From contig RGPS01000031.1 of the NCBI GenBank assembly GCA_010084195.1, positions 1-38,791 on the forward strand: 38,791 nt of DNA, written 5' to 3'. Under the pieces are notes generated by a model, which saw only the letters and a list, made by a program, of their open reading frames with translations, was not told the DNA's origin and did no database searches. Position numbers and translations under genes: made by a program. This stretch comes from Terriglobia bacterium. GTDB lineage: Bacteria > Acidobacteriota > Terriglobia > Bryobacterales > Bryobacteraceae. Shown in pieces: positions 18,753-26,052 of the stretch. Within the stretch, counting starts at the first letter, position 1, and each line of letters opens with the position of its first letter.

Positions 18753-19172
18753 ATGCAAACAACTTTTTCAATCATTAAACCCGACGCAGTGGCGAACGGC
18801 AACGCAGGTAAGATTCTCAGCCTCCTCGAAGCGAATGGCTTCCGCATTGTGGCTCTCCGCATGACAAAGCTCAGCCAGTCGCAGGCGGAAGGCTTCTACG
18901 CTGTTCACTCCGCTCGTCCGTTCTTCGCCTCTCTGGTGAAGTTCATGACCGAGAGTTCGGTGATTCTGATGGCATTGGAACGCGAAGACGCGGTCCTGAA
19001 GCTGCGCGAAGTAATGGGCGCGACGAACCCGGCGAATGCTGCTGATGGAACCATCCGCAAGCTGTTCGCCGAGAGCATCGAGCGGAATTCCATTCACGGT
19101 TCGGACGCGCCGGAGACGGCTGCCGAAGAACTGAAGTTTTTCTTCACCGGTATCGAACTGTCCCAGCGCTAA
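18753..19172 (+). CDS. ndk: Nucleoside diphosphate kinase
   Basis: A 139-residue enzyme of normal length that exchanges gamma-phosphates between nucleotides. The phospho-histidine is His115 in RNSIHGSD, and the N-terminal FSIIKPDAV carries the nucleotide-site Lys. The segment that usually reads LEGENAV is LEREDAV here, still compatible with function. Placement directly after sucCD makes metabolic sense because Ndk can equilibrate the ATP/GTP made by succinate-CoA ligase, and physical association of the two has been described in other bacteria. An intrinsic terminator follows. Confidence 0.96.
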   Translation: MQTTFSIIKPDAVANGNAGKILSLLEANGFRIVALRMTKLSQSQAEGFYAVHSARPFFASLVKFMTESSVILMALEREDAVLKLREVMGATNPANAADGTIRKLFAESIERNSIHGSDAPETAAEELKFFFTGIELSQR

Positions 19173-19194
19173 ACCGCTTGTCAGTTCTATAAAG

Positions 19195-19235
19195 AAGGGG
19201 GATTGTCCTACCGGACGGTCCCCTTTTTCTTTTTT
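19195..19235 (+). terminator. Intrinsic terminator of the sucCD-ndk operon
   Basis: A stem of about 13 bp pairs GAAGGGGGATTGTCC with GGACGGTCCCCTT (one bulged G, two G-U pairs) around the loop TACC, followed by a run with eleven T in twelve bases. It begins 22 bp after the ndk stop. Confidence 0.93.
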
Positions 19236-19718
19236 CGTGAGCCGAGCCTGTTTGACCGCTTGAGACTCCATACATCAATAAAAGTTGCTGGTTGTGGTCA
19301 TAGTTGGAGTGCCCCGGTGAGACTGTGTACTGGGCTGCCATGTCGGTCACGGTAGGGGCGTCTGCTGTTTTTTCATCGCGCTACCGGCGGTGCAGTCCCA
19401 CAGAACCGTCCTGTCGCGTTGGTGGGAGAGCTGGGGAGCGTCTCTAATCTACCTCGCACCTACATCCCTGACGGAGTACTAAGAATCTGTCGGAATTGGC
19501 GCAAAGTTCACTCCCGTCTCCGCGACGCCCGCAGCAACCGTGTAGCCCGCAATCGTGGCGATTGCAGTTACGTTGCCGTATCCCCCATATTCCCGTGACG
19601 TGAGCGTCATCTGAGCCGAATGTCGAAGCGGTGGCGAAAATGTGGAGATCGTCTGATCCCACGTCGGCACCACCGAGTTTGGTTCAGGCGTCGGTGGTGT
19701 GACGGAGTTCGCACTGGG
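19236..19718. other. Intergenic stretch without a clear gene
   Basis: About 480 bp between the ndk terminator and the LacI stop. No recognisable gene, tRNA or terminator. On the minus strand the LacI frame stays open for 79 codons past its stop (19479-19718); its sequence starts proline-rich (SVTPPTPEPNSVVP) and looks more like a real protein than chance but matches nothing I know. It may be a remnant. Confidence 0.4.
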
Positions 19719-20720
19719 TTAGATTTTCTGAGTCGCCGGTGCGCATGACTGCCTTTCGATGAGTTGGACGGGGAGGACGTGGTTCTCTGCGGGTGCGTCT
19801 TTTTTGCCAAGACGGAGCAGGGTTTCGACTGCTCTCTGGCCCAGTTCGTAGCTGGGCTGATGGATGGTGGTAAGCGGTGGTTGGACAATGCTGCCAAGTT
19901 CCACGTTGTCGAAGCCGAGGAGCGAGATATCATCCGGCACTTTAAGGTTCGCGTCCAGGATGGCCCTCAGCACGCCAAAGGCAATCGTGTCGTTACCGGC
20001 GAAGATGGCGGTGATTCTGCGGGGCTGCCCTGCAAGGACTGTTTGCGCCATTTCGCGGCCCCCGGCGAAGCTGTTTTCCCCATGAAGAACGGTGACGGAA
20101 TCGGGCGGCATCGCCTTGACAAAAGCCTTTTCACGGTCGGTGAGGTTGCCGTGGCGCGCCGGGCCGGTGAGGTGAGCCACCTTGCGGTGTCCAAGTTTGA
20201 GCAGATATTCGGCGGCCAGGGTGCCACCTGCTTTGTTGTCGGCGCAGACGGTGGAGAATGGCCCGCGTGTACGGTTGAGCAGCACGATGGGGATGCCGAT
20301 GGCTTCAAGGCGCTCCTTCTGCTCTTTGTCGAGGACCGCGACCGAGTTCATGAGGATGCCATCCACCCTTTTCCCTGCCAGGGCTGCGACGTATTCCATT
20401 TGCCGCGTGGCGTCCTGATCGCTGTTACACAGCACCAGGTCGCAACCAGCGGCCCGCGCCGCATCTTCGGCACCACGGGCGACTTCCGTAAAAAAGGGGT
20501 TACGGATGTCACTGATAATGAGGCCCAGGGTGTGGGATCGACCGGTGACAAGGCCGCGGGCTACCCGATTGACCCGGTAGTTCAGGCGCTGCGCAACCGC
20601 CAGGACACGGTTGCGTGTGTCGGCCTTAATGCCGTAGGCTCCGCTGAGGGAGCGGGAGACGGTGGAGACGTCAACCCCCGCTTCACGGGCTATATCTTTG
20701 ATGGTTATCTCTTTTTGCAA
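19719..20720 (-). CDS. LacI-family transcriptional repressor
   Basis: About 333 residues. The N-terminal helix-turn-helix reads ITIKDIAREAGVDVSTVSR, followed by the hinge helix NRVARGL and a periplasmic-binding-like sugar domain (LGLIISDIRNPFF; LLGFDNVELGSIVQPPLTT). No ATG or GTG lies near the HTH; TTG at 20720 is the best start, giving the usual few residues before the HTH. No ribosome site is visible, and a LacI-type operator covers the start, so the gene is probably autoregulated and translated from a very short leader. The frame continues open upstream through the FkbM gene, but that part is shadow. No sugar uptake or catabolic gene is adjacent, so its other targets are elsewhere. Confidence 0.88.
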   Translation of the reverse strand: MQKEITIKDIAREAGVDVSTVSRSLSGAYGIKADTRNRVLAVAQRLNYRVNRVARGLVTGRSHTLGLIISDIRNPFFTEVARGAEDAARAAGCDLVLCNSDQDATRQMEYVAALAGKRVDGILMNSVAVLDKEQKERLEAIGIPIVLLNRTRGPFSTVCADNKAGGTLAAEYLLKLGHRKVAHLTGPARHGNLTDREKAFVKAMPPDSVTVLHGENSFAGGREMAQTVLAGQPRRITAIFAGNDTIAFGVLRAILDANLKVPDDISLLGFDNVELGSIVQPPLTTIHQPSYELGQRAVETLLRLGKKDAPAENHVLPVQLIERQSCAPATQKI

Positions 20721-20731
20721 ACGCTTGCAAA
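20714..20731. promoter_or_regulatory. LacI-family operator over the repressor start
   Basis: TTTGCAAACGCTTGCAAA is an almost perfect palindrome (one mismatch per half) with the central CG typical of LacI-family sites. It overlaps the TTG start codon of the repressor. Confidence 0.75.
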
Positions 20732-20733
20732 CT

Positions 20734-20762
20734 AGTTTGGCAGAAGTGGGGAAGGATGTCAA
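20734..20762 (-). promoter_or_regulatory. Candidate promoter of the LacI-type gene
   Basis: A perfect TTGACA (-35) at 20762-20757 is followed after 17 bp by a weak -10 (CAAACT). The operator lies directly downstream, where it would block transcription start. Confidence 0.45.
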
Positions 20763-20772
20763 TCCGGGCTGG

Positions 20773-21513
20773 TCAGACGGTGGCAAGGATCTCAGAGGTT
20801 TCGTCGAGAGGATAGCCGTCCTGTGGGAGCAGGTTGTAGCCAAGGTCGGCGAGGAGTGCGCAGCAGTCCTGTTGGAGCTTGCGTTCGTGGAAGGAGAGGA
20901 AGATCTTAGGATGGTGGGTTCGGAGGGTCTGGATGGCTCCCTGGAGAGCTTCGAATTCGCCTCCTTCGATGTCGCACTTGATGACGTCGGGTGCGGGTTC
21001 TCCCTGGGCGACAAGGGCGTCGATAGAGTAGACGCGGACCGGGCGGGTGCCCTGAGGGGTGAGCCTGCCCATGGAGGTGGAGGGCGAGTCTTCGAACATC
21101 ATCTCGCCCGGTGCGCGACCAACTGCGCCTTCGAGGACGGTGACATTCGACATTCGGTTCAGAGTGAGGTGTTTTTCGATGGCGGCTCGGTTCCGGGGAA
21201 GGGGTTCGATGGCAAGGACATTCTCTGGTCCGCAAATCCGTGCGGCGAGAAGAGTGTAGAGGCCAACGTGGGCCCCCAGGTCCCAGAAACGGGTGCCGGG
21301 GCGGAGGGTGGCGGCGATGGCGAGTTGCTGGCGCAGTTCGTAGCTGCCAAGCCAGGCCCCGTGGAGGGTAGAACCCGCCACCCATTTCAGGCCCTTCAGG
21401 GGACCCTGAAGAATGGAGAGGACGGTGGTTGGCGGGATGAGCCGGAGCGGAAGGCGAAGAGCTCTGCCGAGGAGGGAGGTAGCTGCAATGCCGGAAAAAT
21501 TAAGGTTCATCAA
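20773..21513 (-). CDS. FkbM-family methyltransferase
   Basis: A 246-residue SAM-dependent methyltransferase. Motif I is FWDLGAHVGL (76-85), the ribose-binding acid is Glu103 (AIEP), and the family signature KCDIEGGE spans 179-186. FkbM enzymes O-methylate sugars or natural products. Residues 20-35 are moderately hydrophobic (LPLRLIPPTTVLSILQG) but not a clear signal. The gene stands upstream of the LacI-type repressor in the same direction with 52 bp between, which contain the repressor's own promoter, so a shared function is uncertain. Confidence 0.85.
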   Translation of the reverse strand: MMNLNFSGIAATSLLGRALRLPLRLIPPTTVLSILQGPLKGLKWVAGSTLHGAWLGSYELRQQLAIAATLRPGTRFWDLGAHVGLYTLLAARICGPENVLAIEPLPRNRAAIEKHLTLNRMSNVTVLEGAVGRAPGEMMFEDSPSTSMGRLTPQGTRPVRVYSIDALVAQGEPAPDVIKCDIEGGEFEALQGAIQTLRTHHPKIFLSFHERKLQQDCCALLADLGYNLLPQDGYPLDETSEILATV

Positions 21514-21656
21514 TGCTGCCGTGGCTCTGATACGGAGGTTCGGATACAGAGGTTCGCTTCAGGCTAACACGCCTGGTTTTCAGCGGTAAAACAAGCCATT
21601 CGGGTGGTGGTGCCTTTTGCGATATTGGACGTGTGGAGGCTTGGGCAATTCGGAAT

Positions 21657-21690
21657 TATGATACCTTACAGTAAGGAGCATGAGGTAAGG
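21657..21690 (+). promoter_or_regulatory. Promoter/operator of the toxin-antitoxin pair
   Basis: A TATGAT -10 box (21657-21662) is followed at once by the perfect palindrome CCTTACAGTAAGG (21664-21676); the half-site GTAAGG is repeated at 21685-21690 next to the antitoxin start. Such repeated half-sites downstream of the -10 fit binding by an AbrB-type antitoxin and its toxin complex. Confidence 0.6.
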
Positions 21691-21691
21691 A

Positions 21692-21946
21692 ATGACGGCG
21701 ACGATCACCAGTAAAGGACAGGTCACAATTCCCGCCGCAGTTCGCCGTCGGCTTGGCTTGAAAAAGGGTGATCAGCTTGAATTTCGCGACGAAAAAGGGG
21801 TAGTGGTTCTGTGCAAGGCTCGCCCTGTCGGAAACCCGTTCCACAAGCAGATCGGCATACTCCCGCTGGTGGTGGGAAAGACCCCGGTTGAGTTTACGCG
21901 GGACCTGCGTGGCTGGGACGAGTGGGATCGTGAAAACCTCGCTTGA
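21692..21946 (+). CDS. AbrB/MazE-type antitoxin (VapB-like)
   Basis: An 84-residue protein with a swapped-hairpin SpoVT-AbrB DNA-binding domain at residues 1-45 (ITSKGQVTIPAAVRRRLGL, GDQLEF) and a C-terminal tail (FTRDLRGWDEWDREN) of the kind that wraps and blocks a toxin. GAGG lies six bases before the ATG. It overlaps the toxin gene by 17 bp and should both neutralise the toxin and repress the operon through the palindrome upstream. Confidence 0.88.
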   Translation: MTATITSKGQVTIPAAVRRRLGLKKGDQLEFRDEKGVVVLCKARPVGNPFHKQIGILPLVVGKTPVEFTRDLRGWDEWDRENLA

Positions 21947-22355
21947 CACCAACATCCTGGTAACGCTCTGGCAAGGACAACCCGGTGCCCTTGCGCTGAC
22001 CGACCTGCTCCTGAAACTGCAATTGGACGGTCCGATGGTGGTGTGTGCGCCGGTATGGGTGGAACTGTGCGGGCTTCCGGGTTTGCGTCCTTCTGAGGTT
22101 TCGCGGCTGTTGGGGGAGCTTGACGTTGAGGTTGAATTCGAAATCCGGCAGATGGTATGGGAACGTGCAGCCACGGCATATGCTGCGTACACGCGCCGAC
22201 GCCGCGAGGCTGGCGGTGGCGTGCCCCGGAGATTGATGGCGGATTTCGTGATTGGTGCTCACGGCGTGACAGCCTGCCACCGGTTGGTTACAGCTGATTC
22301 GGCATTTTATCGACGCTGCTTTCCACAGCTGAAGGTTGTGCCGCCACCGGACTAA
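21930..22355 (+). CDS. PIN-domain ribonuclease toxin (VapC-like)
   Basis: A 141-residue PIN protein starting at GTG 21930 inside the antitoxin gene; this start puts the family motif SLDTNILV at the N-terminus. The acidic metal-binding residues Asp6, Glu45, Asp105 and Asp123 are all present, so it should be an active Mg-dependent RNase. Overlapping genes and a shared promoter mark a VapBC-type toxin-antitoxin module. RNA target unknown (tRNA or rRNA in characterised VapC proteins). Confidence 0.86.
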   Translation: MKTSLDTNILVTLWQGQPGALALTDLLLKLQLDGPMVVCAPVWVELCGLPGLRPSEVSRLLGELDVEVEFEIRQMVWERAATAYAAYTRRRREAGGGVPRRLMADFVIGAHGVTACHRLVTADSAFYRRCFPQLKVVPPPD

Positions 22356-22401
22356 CGGGCGTGCAACAAATGAGGCGGAAACCTGGCTGGCGGAAAGATG
22401 A

Positions 22402-22769
22402 GGCGCCGCGTGTTCTGCAAAGTGTTTCTCGATTGACGCCTGGCTGGACGGGAAATTTACGCTCCTCACCTGTGCGGTGCACCTTGACGAGCTGCGCGCA
22501 AAGCTTCACAAGCCGCCCATTGCGCCACTGATGAAACCGTACACCGCAGGCCGTCTCGTCAACCAGGTGAGAAAACTCGCGGAGGCTATCGCGCCGCTGC
22601 CGCGAGTGGAAAGATCACTCGACCCCACCGACGACTTCCTCGTGGCCATGTCCGAGGGAGGCAGGGCGGCCTATCTTGTTACGGGCGACAAAGTGGCCTG
22701 CTGGTGCTGGGACGGCACAAGGCAGCCCGGATTGTGTCGGCGCGGGAATTCGCGGAAACGCTCAGTTGA
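22402..22769 (+). pseudogene. Relic of a second PIN-family toxin
   Basis: From 22432 a frame reads DAWLDGKFTLLTCAVHLDEL and continues through VNQVRKLAEAI and PRVERSLDPTDDFLVAMSE to YLVTGDK, which is the COG1569-type PIN toxin family. At the AAA of 22690-22692 the frame breaks; reading resumes one frame over as LLVLGRHKAARIVSAREF and stops at TGA 22767-22769. Loss of a single A from an AAAA run restores the expected sequence. The N-terminal motif with the first catalytic Asp is missing, with stops in frame upstream (TGA 22399), so this is a real relic and not only a base-calling error. No antitoxin partner remains. It directly follows the intact VapBC pair. Confidence 0.8.
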
Positions 22770-22802
22770 TGAAGCCACCGCGGCTCCCGATACGTCCGCC
22801 GA

Positions 22803-24740
22803 CTATTCGTCAGCGGTTCTGGCGGCGATTTCGGCGGTAATGGTGGCTATGAATGTATCCACTTCCACCGGGCCAAGATCCGCGCGCTTGCGGTGTCGAA
22901 CAGCAACCTGTCCGGCTTCCGCTTCCCGTCCGCCAATCACCAGCATGTACGGGACCTTTTGCAACTGTGCTTCGCGGATCTTCAGGTTGACCTTTTCATT
23001 GCGGTCGTCCAGCGTCACCCGAACTCCGGCGGCCTTTAGCTTCGCCACAACTTCCTTCGCGTAGTCGTTCTGGCGGTCCGTGATGGGCAGGACCGTTGCC
23101 TGAACCGGGGCCAGCCAGACCGGGAACGCCCCGGCATAATGCTCCACCAAAATACCGAAGAAACGCTCCACGGAGCCGAACAGGGCGCGGTGGACCATCA
23201 GCGGGCGGTGCTTCTTCCCATCCTCGGCAACGTATTCAAGTTCAAACCGGCGCGGCAGGGTGAAGTCGAACTGCACCGTCGACAGTTGCCACAAACGCCC
23301 GATCGCATCGACAAGTTTTACGTCGATCTTCGGGCCGTAAAAGGCGGCTTCGTCAGGGATAACGGTAGCTTCAATGCCCAGCCGGTCACAGGCCTTCCGC
23401 AGAGAGCCTTCAGCAAGCGCCCACATCTCGGGTTCGCCGTCATACTTGCCGCTGGCACCCTGGTCCCACGTAGAGATTTCAGCCTTATAAGACGTAAAGC
23501 CGAAGGTCTTCAGCGTGTCCTGGGCGAAGTCGAGGCAGGCCACAATTTCATCTTCAATCTGTTCCGGGGTGCAGAAGATGTGGGCGTCGTCCTGCGTAAA
23601 GCCGCGGACCCGCAGCAGACCATGCATGGTCCCGGAGCGCTCATAGCGATAGACCGTACCGAGTTCACCAAGGCGGATCGGCAGGTCGCGGTAGCTATGC
23701 TGACGGTCGGCGTAGATCAGAATGTGGCCCGGGCAGTTCATGGGCTTCAACTGATATTCGGAGTCGTCCAGTTCCATCGGAGTGAACATGTTCTCCGAGT
23801 AGAAATTGGCGTGGCCGGAAACCTTCCAGAGGTCACGACGCATCACATGAGGCGTGTAGACGAGCGAATAGCCGCGTTCCAGATACGCATTGCGCATCCA
23901 GTCTTCCAGCGTCTTGCGGATGATACCGCCTTTGGGGTGGAAGAAAATGAGGCCAGGGCCAGCCAGTTCCTGGATGCTGAAGAGATCGAGTTCCTGACCA
24001 AGTTTGCGGTGGTCGCGCTTCTTCGCTTCTTCCAGCTTGTTGATATGCTCGTCGAGTTCCTTCTTCGAGAACCAGGCGGTGGCGTAAATGCGCTGCAGTT
24101 GCTTGTTCTTCTCGTTGCCCTTCCAGTAAGCCCCGGCAACACTGAGCAGCTTGAAGGCCTTGATCTTCGAGGTATCGGGCAGGTGGGGGCCGCGGCAGAA
24201 GTCAATGAACTGGGGTCCGAGCGTGTATTCGGAGAAGATGTCGTCGGCGCGCTCTTCAATGAGTTCCACTTTCATGGGCTCATTCATCGCACGGTATTTT
24301 TCCAGACCTTCCGGTTTGCCGATCAGCTTGCGTTCAAACGTCAGGTTCCGCGCCTGCAGTTCCCACATCTTTGCTTCGATCTTTTCCAGATCCTGCGGGG
24401 TGAAGGCTTCGGGGCGGTCAAAGTCGTAATAGAAACCGTTCTCGATGGGCGGACCGATGCCGAGCTTGGTTTCGGGGAACAGTTCGAGGACAGCGGCGGC
24501 GCAAAGGTGAGCGGTGGAGTGCCGGTAGACTTCGAGCGACTGGGGATCCTTTGAAGTCAGGATCTGGACGGTTGCGTCTGCCTCAATTGGCCGGTTCACG
24601 TCGACGAGGACGCCGTTGACTTTGGCGACAAGGGCGGCGTCGGCAAGGCGGGGGCTGATGTTCCGCGCGACGTCAAGCGCACTGGAACCCGATTCGATCT
24701 GCTGGACACTACCGTCCGGCAGGGTAATTTGAATGCTCAT
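22803..24740 (-). CDS. thrS: Threonyl-tRNA synthetase
   Basis: A 645-residue enzyme that charges tRNA-Thr. Domains: TGS (1-61), editing domain with His74, His78, Cys182 and His186 of the HxxxH/CxxxH site that clears Ser-tRNA, class II catalytic core with zinc ligands Cys336, His387 and His517, and a C-terminal anticodon-binding domain. All key residues match E. coli ThrS within a few positions. GAGG lies ten bases before the ATG, within the 12-bp palindrome GAGGAATTCCTC. The Tat-exported enolase-family gene lies 38 bp upstream on the same strand. Confidence 0.97.
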   Translation of the reverse strand: MSIQITLPDGSVQQIESGSSALDVARNISPRLADAALVAKVNGVLVDVNRPIEADATVQILTSKDPQSLEVYRHSTAHLCAAAVLELFPETKLGIGPPIENGFYYDFDRPEAFTPQDLEKIEAKMWELQARNLTFERKLIGKPEGLEKYRAMNEPMKVELIEERADDIFSEYTLGPQFIDFCRGPHLPDTSKIKAFKLLSVAGAYWKGNEKNKQLQRIYATAWFSKKELDEHINKLEEAKKRDHRKLGQELDLFSIQELAGPGLIFFHPKGGIIRKTLEDWMRNAYLERGYSLVYTPHVMRRDLWKVSGHANFYSENMFTPMELDDSEYQLKPMNCPGHILIYADRQHSYRDLPIRLGELGTVYRYERSGTMHGLLRVRGFTQDDAHIFCTPEQIEDEIVACLDFAQDTLKTFGFTSYKAEISTWDQGASGKYDGEPEMWALAEGSLRKACDRLGIEATVIPDEAAFYGPKIDVKLVDAIGRLWQLSTVQFDFTLPRRFELEYVAEDGKKHRPLMVHRALFGSVERFFGILVEHYAGAFPVWLAPVQATVLPITDRQNDYAKEVVAKLKAAGVRVTLDDRNEKVNLKIREAQLQKVPYMLVIGGREAEAGQVAVRHRKRADLGPVEVDTFIATITAEIAARTADE

Positions 24741-24778
24741 AGGAGGAATTCCTCAGGTTAACATTCGGCCTGAACAGG

Positions 24779-26017
24779 CTACCAGTTGGTGAGGGACCCA
24801 TCGGGCCGTTTCAACATGTGGGTCAGGCTGAAGGCTTCCTTATGGTCGCCGATCAACTGGAGTTTCGAGGTATCCACATCCACGCCCAGGCCCGGGCGCT
24901 CATTGGGCCAGAGTTTGCCGTTCCGCAGGTCGTAGCTGTTGTTGAGGTAGGGCCAGGGTCGAGTCCCTCCCATCACCATCTCCATCAGCACCGGCCCGGA
25001 GAACGCTGCAGAACAGTGCACCATCGCCGCTTCCGAAATCGGGCCGGTGAAATGTGGCACCAGCCCAACATAGTGGGTCTCGCACGCGGCGGCGATCTTC
25101 TGGAACTCCGTAATACCGCCAACGTTGGGGATGGTCGCACGGGCGTAGTCGATCAGGTGGTTCTCAATGAGTTCGTTCCAGTCCCACTTGGGTCCAAACT
25201 GCTCGCCAACCGCGATTGGCACTTTTACCTGACCACGCAGCGTCTTATAAACGCCCGGATTTTCGCTGCGGACCAGATCTTCCACGAAGTACGGTCGCAA
25301 CGGCTCAATCATATTCGCCAGCGTGATGGCGTCTGGCATGTCGAGTTCCGTGTGGAAGTCAATGCACCAGCCACCGTCGCGCCCAACACCTTCGCGCACC
25401 TGTTTACAGAGTTCGTATACCCGGTTGACGTTATTGAAGCGGTCCACCGTGGGGCCCTGCTGGTCCGTGGAAATCCGATATGCCCGGAAACCAGCTTCCA
25501 CGCAGGCCTTCGCGACTTCTTTGGGTGTCCCCTGAGCGGGGTACCCGGTGGAGTAACATTCCACATAATCGCGGGACTGGCCGCCAAGAAGTTGATAGAC
25601 AGGGACTCCGAGCGCCTTACCCTTCAGATCCCAGAGCGCCACATCCAGGGCGCCCAGCGCGTGGGCCTTCTCCCGTCCGGCCGGATAGAAATATGAACGG
25701 TACATGGACTGCCAGAGACGGTCGGTACGGAACGGGTCTTCGCCGATCAGAAGCCCCGCGCACTGCTCCATGGTGTCGCCCGAGCCGCCTTCCCCAATAC
25801 CGATGAGGCCGGAATCGGTTTCCACAAGGACCACATTGGTGCTTTGGTTGAACAGGGGCTGTTTTGTATTGGGACGCCCCGCAGCATCGGTGGGGGTCCG
25901 GTAGTAGCGGATGCGCGTGATCTTGGTTTTTGGCAGACCAGCAGCGTCGGCCTGGTCGGCTAAGGAGGCAACGGCGGCGGTGCCGAGGCAGGTGTTGAGA
26001 AAGGCTCTGCGGTTCAT
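24779..26017 (-). CDS. Tat-exported enolase-superfamily dehydratase
   Basis: A 412-residue mandelate racemase/muconate-lactonizing-type protein. Metal ligands are Asp220, Glu246 and Glu272, with His222 (DFH) and His322 (VPHFTGP) placed as acid/base residues as in galactonate/mannonate-type dehydratases. It begins MNRRAFLNTCLGTAAVASLA, a Tat-like leader ending near ADA, so it is probably periplasmic, unlike the cytoplasmic DgoD-like enzyme in this window. Exported enolase-family proteins recur in Acidobacteria and Planctomycetes and may act on sugar acids from outer-surface polymers. It precedes thrS by 38 bp, probably by chance. Confidence 0.85.
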   Translation of the reverse strand: MNRRAFLNTCLGTAAVASLADQADAAGLPKTKITRIRYYRTPTDAAGRPNTKQPLFNQSTNVVLVETDSGLIGIGEGGSGDTMEQCAGLLIGEDPFRTDRLWQSMYRSYFYPAGREKAHALGALDVALWDLKGKALGVPVYQLLGGQSRDYVECYSTGYPAQGTPKEVAKACVEAGFRAYRISTDQQGPTVDRFNNVNRVYELCKQVREGVGRDGGWCIDFHTELDMPDAITLANMIEPLRPYFVEDLVRSENPGVYKTLRGQVKVPIAVGEQFGPKWDWNELIENHLIDYARATIPNVGGITEFQKIAAACETHYVGLVPHFTGPISEAAMVHCSAAFSGPVLMEMVMGGTRPWPYLNNSYDLRNGKLWPNERPGLGVDVDTSKLQLIGDHKEAFSLTHMLKRPDGSLTNW

Positions 26018-26052
26018 GGCTGATGCCTACTTTACTATGCCCCACCCTTATG

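Noticed and set aside
20721-21014. Upstream extension of the LacI frame
   Set aside because: Ser/Pro/Thr-rich shadow of the FkbM methyltransferase gene; it would put the HTH 100 residues into the protein.
21656-22192. Minus-strand open frame over the VapBC pair
   Set aside because: Ser/Pro/Arg-rich shadow; the plus strand has clear AbrB and PIN motifs, overlap and operator.
23139-24554. 471-codon open frame antisense to thrS
   Set aside because: The sense strand encodes a complete threonyl-tRNA synthetase with every catalytic residue; the antisense sequence has no domain.
24743-24754. Palindrome GAGGAATTCCTC before thrS as a translational control hairpin or T-box
   Set aside because: With no loop it cannot fold as a stable stem, and no T-box elements are present in the 38-bp gap.
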